Positions 14,214 through 17,931 of a stretch of 17,931 nucleotides of DNA are shown one piece after another; the stretch's first letter is position 1, and each line of letters opens with the position of its first letter. Under the pieces are notes generated by a model. It saw only the letters and a list, made by a program, of their open reading frames with translations, was not told where the DNA came from and made no database searches. The stretch lies in the NCBI GenBank assembly GCA_014804085.1, contig JAAVAM010000019.1:33430-51360 (forward strand), written 5' to 3'. The position numbers and the translations under genes were made by a program. The stretch is from Treponema sp. (GTDB taxonomy: Bacteria; Spirochaetota; Spirochaetia; Treponematales; Treponemataceae).

Positions 14214-16276
14214 GCTGCGACTTGACAGGAAAGAGAGTGCTTCTTTTCGCTCCGAAGTTCTTCGGATATGAAAAGGAAATTGCCAATAAAATAAAAGAAT
14301 TTGGTGCGGCTGTCGATTTATATGATGAGCGTGCAAATCCGACAACTATAGACAAGATTCTTATCAGGTTGCATATCTTTTTTCCTGTCAAGTCAAAAAT
14401 CAAGAAATACTATAACAGTGTCATTGTGTCAGGCAAGAGCTATGATTACGTAATTTTTGTAAACCCGGAAACCGTAGATGTGTCTCTGTTGAATAAAGTA
14501 AAGAAAAAATTCAATTCTGCAAAATTCATTCTTTATATGTGGGATTCTTTGGAGAATAAACCGTTTGCAAAAGACATAATACCGCTGTTTGACAGAAAAC
14601 TTTCATTCAATAAAAGTGATTGTGAACAAAATGGTTTGGTTTTTAGACCGTTATTTTTTATAGACACGTATGATTCAAAAAATATAGAAATTTCGCATGA
14701 AATAAAATATGATGTTTCGTTTATGGGTACGATTCATAGCGACCGATATTTTGTTCTGAAAAAAATAAAAACATGGGTAGAAAACGCTGGTTTAAAATCA
14801 TACTTCTTTATGTATTTTCCAAGCAAGATTTTGTATTTTAAATACAGAATTAGTAATTTGAGAAAACATATTGACAAGAATGATTTTAGTTATAGTCCAA
14901 AGAAATCAAGCGAAATAAAAGACATTCTTCTATCAAGCAATGTTGTGGTGGATATACAGCATCCAAAACAAATAGGTTTAACAATGAGAACCGTTGAAAT
15001 GCTGGGGCTTGGAAAGAAACTGATTACAACGAATGCTGATATAAGGAATTATGATTTCTATAATCCTCGGAATATCCTTGTGATTGACAGGGACAATCCT
15101 GTAATTGATGAGGATTTTATAAGAACTCCGTATGAGGAAATAGACGAGGATATAAGAAAGAGATATTCGCTTGAGGGATTTGTGGGAGAGATAATTGATA
15201 TAGAGATGAATGAAATTGCTAAAGTAAGCAAGCAAGAGCTTTTAGACATTTTTATAACGGAAGAGGATAGAAATGGAAGGGATCTTCTTGCAATGTCCGA
15301 TTTTTTCGATGTGCTTATCAGGAAAATTAATGTAGGGATCGATTCAGATAAAAAATGGAAAAATTATCAGAATATTGAAAGTCTATCCGGTCAGATTGCT
15401 GCTGCAATAAAGGGTGGTTTTGACATTTCAAAGATGGGGATGCTTGTCGCTGATTATTCTCATTTCAATCAAGAGATCATTGATGGATTAAAAGAGGGTA
15501 TCTATCATGTTGGAGAGTCAAAGGAAGTAGCAGGAAATTTGCGGCCTGCAATTTTGGATGAAAATGAGCAGCTTGTTAAATTCTTTACCTTAAAGGAAGC
15601 CCTTAATCCCGCCGAAGTTTTATCAGATATTTCCACCTTATCAATGCAGATTTTTCTTAAACGTATGTCAGCACAGATTGAAGATGTCGGAAGAGATGTA
15701 AAGGAATTGATGGACTTTGAACGACGTGAAAAACTGGACAAACCATTTATGTGTGCAAGAGATAGTATTAAGCGTGCATCAACAGCAGATTCGGAAAAAC
15801 AGGAGTGTTTTTTGGATAAGGCTGATGGATATCTTATGGAAGGGTTGGAAAGTTTGTATCTAGATATATATGATCAGGTAAATAAACTCGCAAAACAAAA
15901 AGGACTGTTTATCAAGGTAAACAAAATTGACATTTTTCTATCTTATATTAGTGAAGATATGAAGAAGATTCTACGCTACGTTGGATTACGAGTGTACCTT
16001 TTTAATCTTAGAGGGAAAGATGATGATGCCAATCGTGTCCTCGGAGACTACCAATCCCTATTGCAAACTTTAACAGAAAAAAAAATAGGAGATGAAAAGT
16101 ATACAGCCTTTGAATTGATACATGAGTATTATCCATATGATGAGGAAAATATGGATTTTTGGTTAGAAATGCCTAAACAAATGATTAAAGCACTAGATTC
16201 TTATAAAATCATGCTGGATCAAAAAAATAATGACATTTTTTATATAGGTGTGGAGGATGACAAGTATGAATGCTAA
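14210..16276 (+). CDS. Lipopolysaccharide-type glycosyltransferase fused to an unknown helical domain
   Basis: The 688-residue frame has two unrelated halves. Residues 1 to about 330 form a complete CgeB-like/LPS-biosynthesis glycosyltransferase: GKRVLLFAPKFFGYEKEI, FILYMWDSLENKPFAKDI, FRPLFFIDTYDS, YDVSFMGTIHSDRY, then DIQHPKQIGLTMRTVEMLG, LITTNADIRNYDFYNPRNIL and the usual C-terminal RYSLEGFVGEI. Such proteins normally stop there, at 320-345 residues. From about residue 333 (ATG 15206) or 362 (ATG 15293, with GGAAGG upstream) a second protein begins. It contains MSDFFDVLIRK, SGQIAAAIKGGFDISKMGM and LSDISTLSMQIFLKRMSAQI, then a predicted coiled-coil/helical stretch to the end. I do not recognise a described family for this half. 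The frame is continuous with no stop at the join, so a true fusion protein may be made. Alternatively internal starts yield the second protein. The second half and the next gene are AT-rich like transferred DNA. Confidence 0.75.
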   Translation: MSCDLTGKRVLLFAPKFFGYEKEIANKIKEFGAAVDLYDERANPTTIDKILIRLHIFFPVKSKIKKYYNSVIVSGKSYDYVIFVNPETVDVSLLNKVKKKFNSAKFILYMWDSLENKPFAKDIIPLFDRKLSFNKSDCEQNGLVFRPLFFIDTYDSKNIEISHEIKYDVSFMGTIHSDRYFVLKKIKTWVENAGLKSYFFMYFPSKILYFKYRISNLRKHIDKNDFSYSPKKSSEIKDILLSSNVVVDIQHPKQIGLTMRTVEMLGLGKKLITTNADIRNYDFYNPRNILVIDRDNPVIDEDFIRTPYEEIDEDIRKRYSLEGFVGEIIDIEMNEIAKVSKQELLDIFITEEDRNGRDLLAMSDFFDVLIRKINVGIDSDKKWKNYQNIESLSGQIAAAIKGGFDISKMGMLVADYSHFNQEIIDGLKEGIYHVGESKEVAGNLRPAILDENEQLVKFFTLKEALNPAEVLSDISTLSMQIFLKRMSAQIEDVGRDVKELMDFERREKLDKPFMCARDSIKRASTADSEKQECFLDKADGYLMEGLESLYLDIYDQVNKLAKQKGLFIKVNKIDIFLSYISEDMKKILRYVGLRVYLFNLRGKDDDANRVLGDYQSLLQTLTEKKIGDEKYTAFELIHEYYPYDEENMDFWLEMPKQMIKALDSYKIMLDQKNNDIFYIGVEDDKYEC
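15206..16276 (+). other. C-terminal unknown domain of the fused ORF, possible separate gene
   Basis: The segment encodes about 356 residues starting MNEIAKVSKQELLDIFITEE at the in-frame ATG 15206; another ATG is at 15293 after GGAAGG (15275-15280). The first part is globular and Gly/Ala-rich. The middle (FLKRMSAQIEDVGRDVKELM, DFERREKLDKPFM) looks like a coiled coil, and the last part is charged helices (YISEDMKKILRYVG, DYQSLLQTLTEKKI). No signal peptide or membrane span is seen. It overlaps a small CxxC/CxxC gene, suggesting a two-gene accessory module that became joined to the polysaccharide operon. Confidence 0.5.
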
Positions 16277-16476
16277 AACAAAAAAAAAGATCTTGCAAAT
16301 ATTGTGGGAAATTATTAATAAATGAAAAGAAGTCTATTTGTAAGCGATGTGATCTGAAAACAAAGAAAAAACAAATGACAATAGGTGAAATAATGGTCAG
16401 CTTTATTATAGATATTGTTAGTGTAAAGGCACTTGCTGGTAACAAAGGACGTAAGCATGGGACAAAAACTGTGTGA
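16270..16476 (+). CDS. Small zinc-ribbon-like protein with hydrophobic tail segment
   Basis: The frame of 68 residues has C-x2-C-x11-C-x2-C at residues 9, 12, 24 and 27 (SCKYCGKLL ... SICKRC), a short zinc-ribbon pattern, then KTKKKQMTIGEIMVSFIIDI with a hydrophobic stretch and a basic tail. GGAGG at 16252-16256 is best placed for a different ATG at 16266 (MNAKTKKK), which reaches the ribbon frame only if one A of the nine-A run (16280-16288) is skipped. Otherwise ATG 16270 is used, overlapping the upstream stop. It probably belongs functionally with the helical domain just upstream. Function unknown. Confidence 0.55.
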   Translation: MLKQKKRSCKYCGKLLINEKKSICKRCDLKTKKKQMTIGEIMVSFIIDIVSVKALAGNKGRKHGTKTV

Positions 16477-16793
16477 ATGGCAAATATATCAGAGTTTGTA
16501 AAGAGCGACTTCCATTGATAACAGAATTCTGAGCTCCCAAAAAAAGTTGGACAAAGTTTTGGAGGTTTATATCAATGGGAAAAATATGAAGATACAACAT
16601 ACAACTTCAGTGTGTCAATTGCAAAGGAAAACATTAAAAAAATGCGGAAAAGATTTTAATTTTTCAGAATACGAAAACTTTAAATTTGATAAATCTATAA
16701 TAAGTACTGAGAATAAACTAACCGTCCGCTACTTCAACAAATGGGGCTGGCTTTTTGACCGGGAGCGAAGAGAATGGAACAGGGAGTCCATTG
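16477..16793 (+). other. Gene debris between zinc-ribbon gene and PIN remnant
   Basis: About 320 bp with no intact gene. One frame reads MANISEFVKSDFH, two stops (TGA TAA, 16516-16521), then QNSELPKKVGQSFGGLYQWE and EDTTYNFSVSIAKENIKKM to a stop near 16663, which looks like a decayed coding stretch. The frame at 16547-16822 is open for 91 codons but has no ribosome site and changes composition near 16720, so it probably crosses a junction. The GC-richer last part (WGWLFDRERREWNRE) is unidentified. Confidence 0.35.
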
Positions 16794-17221
16794 TTATAGC
16801 AAGGACAATGTTTCTCGTATGAGAGAATCGCTGAGGCGAATGTTACTGTTTTTAAGTTGGTCAAGGTACATTTTTATTTCATCTGAAGAAATCATGTTTT
16901 CAGTATGGGCTTGAAGCATAATGCCGATTGTGCCTGTAATCTTTATGCCTAATTTTTGAGCGACTTTCCGGCCTTTCCGTTCATCAATTATGAGTGCGTC
17001 AGAATGTAATTCATCGGCAAGAATAATCGCTTCGCTTTCTCCGTCATCCAAACCGCTGGCAACCTGTAGGACTTCCAGTGTTTTCCGATTCTGGACAGAC
17101 GATGTTTTCAGAAAATCAGAGTCTTTTACTATGTCTGCCTCATTCTTAAAGGCAACATTTGTCGTAAGTTCCCTATAAACTGCTTCGGGAATAAGCACTT
17201 CTCCAAACAATTTTTGAAGAA
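16794..17221 (-). pseudogene. DUF3368 (PIN-like, VapC-type toxin) gene missing its N-terminus
   Basis: On the minus strand the frame reads ILQKLFGEVLIPEAVYRELT, then SGLDDGESEAIILADEL, ALIIDERKGRKVAQKLGIKI, TGTIGIMLQAH and a complete end LSDSLIRETLSLL followed by a stop at 16794-16796. DDGESEAI and IDERKGRKVA are the acidic core and signature of the DUF3368 PIN-like family, usually about 155-160 residues and paired with a UPF0175 antitoxin. The first roughly 15-20 residues, with the catalytic Asp in the SDTSPLI-type start, are absent. The frame instead runs antisense through a dehydratase gene. No antitoxin gene is present. The toxin is therefore presumably inactive debris cut at about 17215-17222. 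Confidence 0.85.
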
Positions 17222-17816
17222 TGTTGCGTTCAGCGACGGCTCGCTCCTGTATGGTTTCAGCCGCCGCCTTGAGAAGGGGCAGCCGCTCTCCGCTCCGAAC
17301 GACGTGCGCCGCTATTTCGTCACGCCGAAGGAGTCCGGCGAGCTGTGTCTGATGAGCTGCCTGTTCGGGGAGAACCGTGACGTGTTCTTCCCGAAGCTTG
17401 ACTATGACCTGAACCTCATCACGTTCAGCCAGATTGCGACCAAGTATCTTGAGAGCCGCGGCTATGAGCCGTATGAGTGCAGGAGCGAGGACGAGGCGCG
17501 CGCGAGGGTGGGCGAGCTGAAATCCGCCGGGAAGTATCCCGTCTACTTCTTCAAAAGCGACACGACTGGCGAGAAGGACTTTGAGGAATCCTTCACGGAC
17601 AGGGAGACGCTTGACATGGAGCGATTTGAGAACCTCGGCGTCATAAAAAACAGGCCTGCCTTTGAGCAGGAAAAGCTTGACATGTTTGTCGCACGGATAA
17701 AAGCAATGCGCACAAAAGGCGACTGGATGCGCGGAGAGTTGATTGACCTGTTCAACGAGATGATTCCGAACTTCAACCACAAGGAGACTGGCAAGTTTCT
17801 TGACGGCAGGATGTAG
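17217..17816 (+). pseudogene. CapD/UDP-GlcNAc 4,6-dehydratase-type gene, 5' half deleted
   Basis: The preserved 200 residues match the C-terminal half of polysaccharide biosynthesis (PF02719-like) nucleotide-sugar dehydratases: NVAFSDGSLLYGFSRRLEKG, SAPNDVRRYFVTPKESGELC, FGENRDVFFPKL, LITFSQIATKYLESRGYEPY, SDTTGEKDFEESFTD and IPNFNHKETGKFLDGRM. The enzyme normally has about 390-400 residues. The N-terminal Rossmann part with GxxGxxG and YxxxK is missing, so it cannot bind NAD. Homology begins exactly where the oppositely oriented PIN remnant starts. The fragment is GC-rich compared with the DNA to its left. An intact copy would have supplied a deoxy-amino sugar precursor to a surface glycan. 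Confidence 0.88.
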
Positions 17817-17852
17817 TTCCTGCGGAAAAAGTCGTGTATACCCCTCCCCCTA

Positions 17853-17875
17853 GGATTTATCCTTTACATAAATCC
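17853..17875. repeat. Inverted repeat after the truncated dehydratase
   Basis: GGATTTAT (17853-17860) and ATAAATCC (17868-17875) form an 8-bp stem with a 7-nt loop, 37 bp after the dehydratase stop. No T tract follows, so it does not look like a standard terminator. Confidence 0.55.
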
Positions 17876-17878
17876 AAA

Positions 17879-17912
17879 TACAGTAAGGATAAATCGATTT
17901 ATCCTTACTGTA
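17879..17912. repeat. Perfect 34-bp palindrome
   Basis: TACAGTAAGGATAAATC is followed immediately by its exact reverse complement, with no spacer, centred on ATCGAT between 17895 and 17896. Together with TTATCCTTTAC at 17857-17867 and TTATCCTTAC at 17899-17908 and 17921-17930 it forms a repeat cluster that continues past the window edge. TAACC-TAT-GGTTA (17911-17923) is a further small hairpin. Confidence 0.85.
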
Positions 17913-17931
17913 ACCTATGGTTATCCTTACT

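Noticed and set aside
16547..16822. 91-codon plus-strand frame as a real gene
   Set aside because: It has no ribosome site, no recognisable motif, a composition break inside and an end antisense to the PIN remnant.
16794..17780. 328-codon minus-strand frame as one protein
   Set aside because: Only the last roughly 142 codons are protein-like (DUF3368). The rest is antisense to the dehydratase remnant.
17853..17875. Rho-independent terminator of the dehydratase gene
   Set aside because: The stem is AT-rich and followed by CAAATA rather than a T run, so I list it only as an inverted repeat.
17853..17931. Start of a CRISPR array
   Set aside because: The TTATCCTTAC copies are short, unevenly spaced and embedded in palindromes, with no equal-length spacers and no cas genes in view.

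Overview
The window looks like a spirochaete chromosome, most likely a Treponema. I infer this from the short outer-membrane beta-barrel protein with a poly-G tract inside its promoter (a Treponema habit) and from the mix of housekeeping genes. Base composition changes sharply along the window. The left 3.1 kb is GC-rich, about 3.5-6.4 kb is very AT-rich, the polysaccharide genes are intermediate, about 14.3-16.7 kb is AT-rich again, and the last 0.6 kb of coding sequence is GC-rich. This mosaic, together with several broken genes, marks the part right of 3.2 kb as an accessory region.

Layout. (a) 1-3163: the translation-associated ATPase ychF (minus strand, running off the left edge), a divergent RluA-family pseudouridine synthase, and an outer-membrane beta-barrel gene whose promoter spacer contains nine G. 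(b) 3185-5223: an orphan strong promoter and a small relic reading frame, then a two-gene DUF262 + MAE_28990-type HEPN pair that resembles a defence module and is broken by two stop codons and two frameshifts. (c) 5224-6512: AT-rich DNA with little coding content, carrying an internally deleted IS200/IS605-type element with its end hairpins intact. (d) 6513-14213: a tightly packed surface-polysaccharide operon with a Wzx-type flippase, an EpsG/Wzy-type polymerase, a GT4 glycosyltransferase, a Stealth-family sugar-phosphate transferase, a second GT4 glycosyltransferase, a hexapeptide acyltransferase and a zinc-ribbon-containing NDP-sugar epimerase. (e) 14210-16476: a lipopolysaccharide-type glycosyltransferase fused in frame to an unrelated helical domain of unknown function, followed by a small CxxC/CxxC protein. 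(f) 16477-17931: gene debris, with a DUF3368 (PIN-like toxin) gene lacking its N-terminus abutting an oppositely oriented CapD/UDP-GlcNAc 4,6-dehydratase gene that lacks its N-terminal half, then a cluster of palindromes.

The polysaccharide genes fit one pathway. Nucleotide sugars are made or epimerised (epimerase), assembled and decorated on a lipid carrier (glycosyltransferases, Stealth protein, acyltransferase), flipped (Wzx) and polymerised (EpsG/Wzy). Overlapping ATGA start/stops and short gaps imply co-transcription and translational coupling. The right part has been reshaped by recombination, leaving a fused gene and two head-to-head truncated genes.

The best candidates for new biology are the poly-G promoter of the outer-membrane protein, the helical domain + small zinc-ribbon pair, and the palindrome cluster next to the rearranged genes. 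No tRNA, rRNA or CRISPR array was seen.
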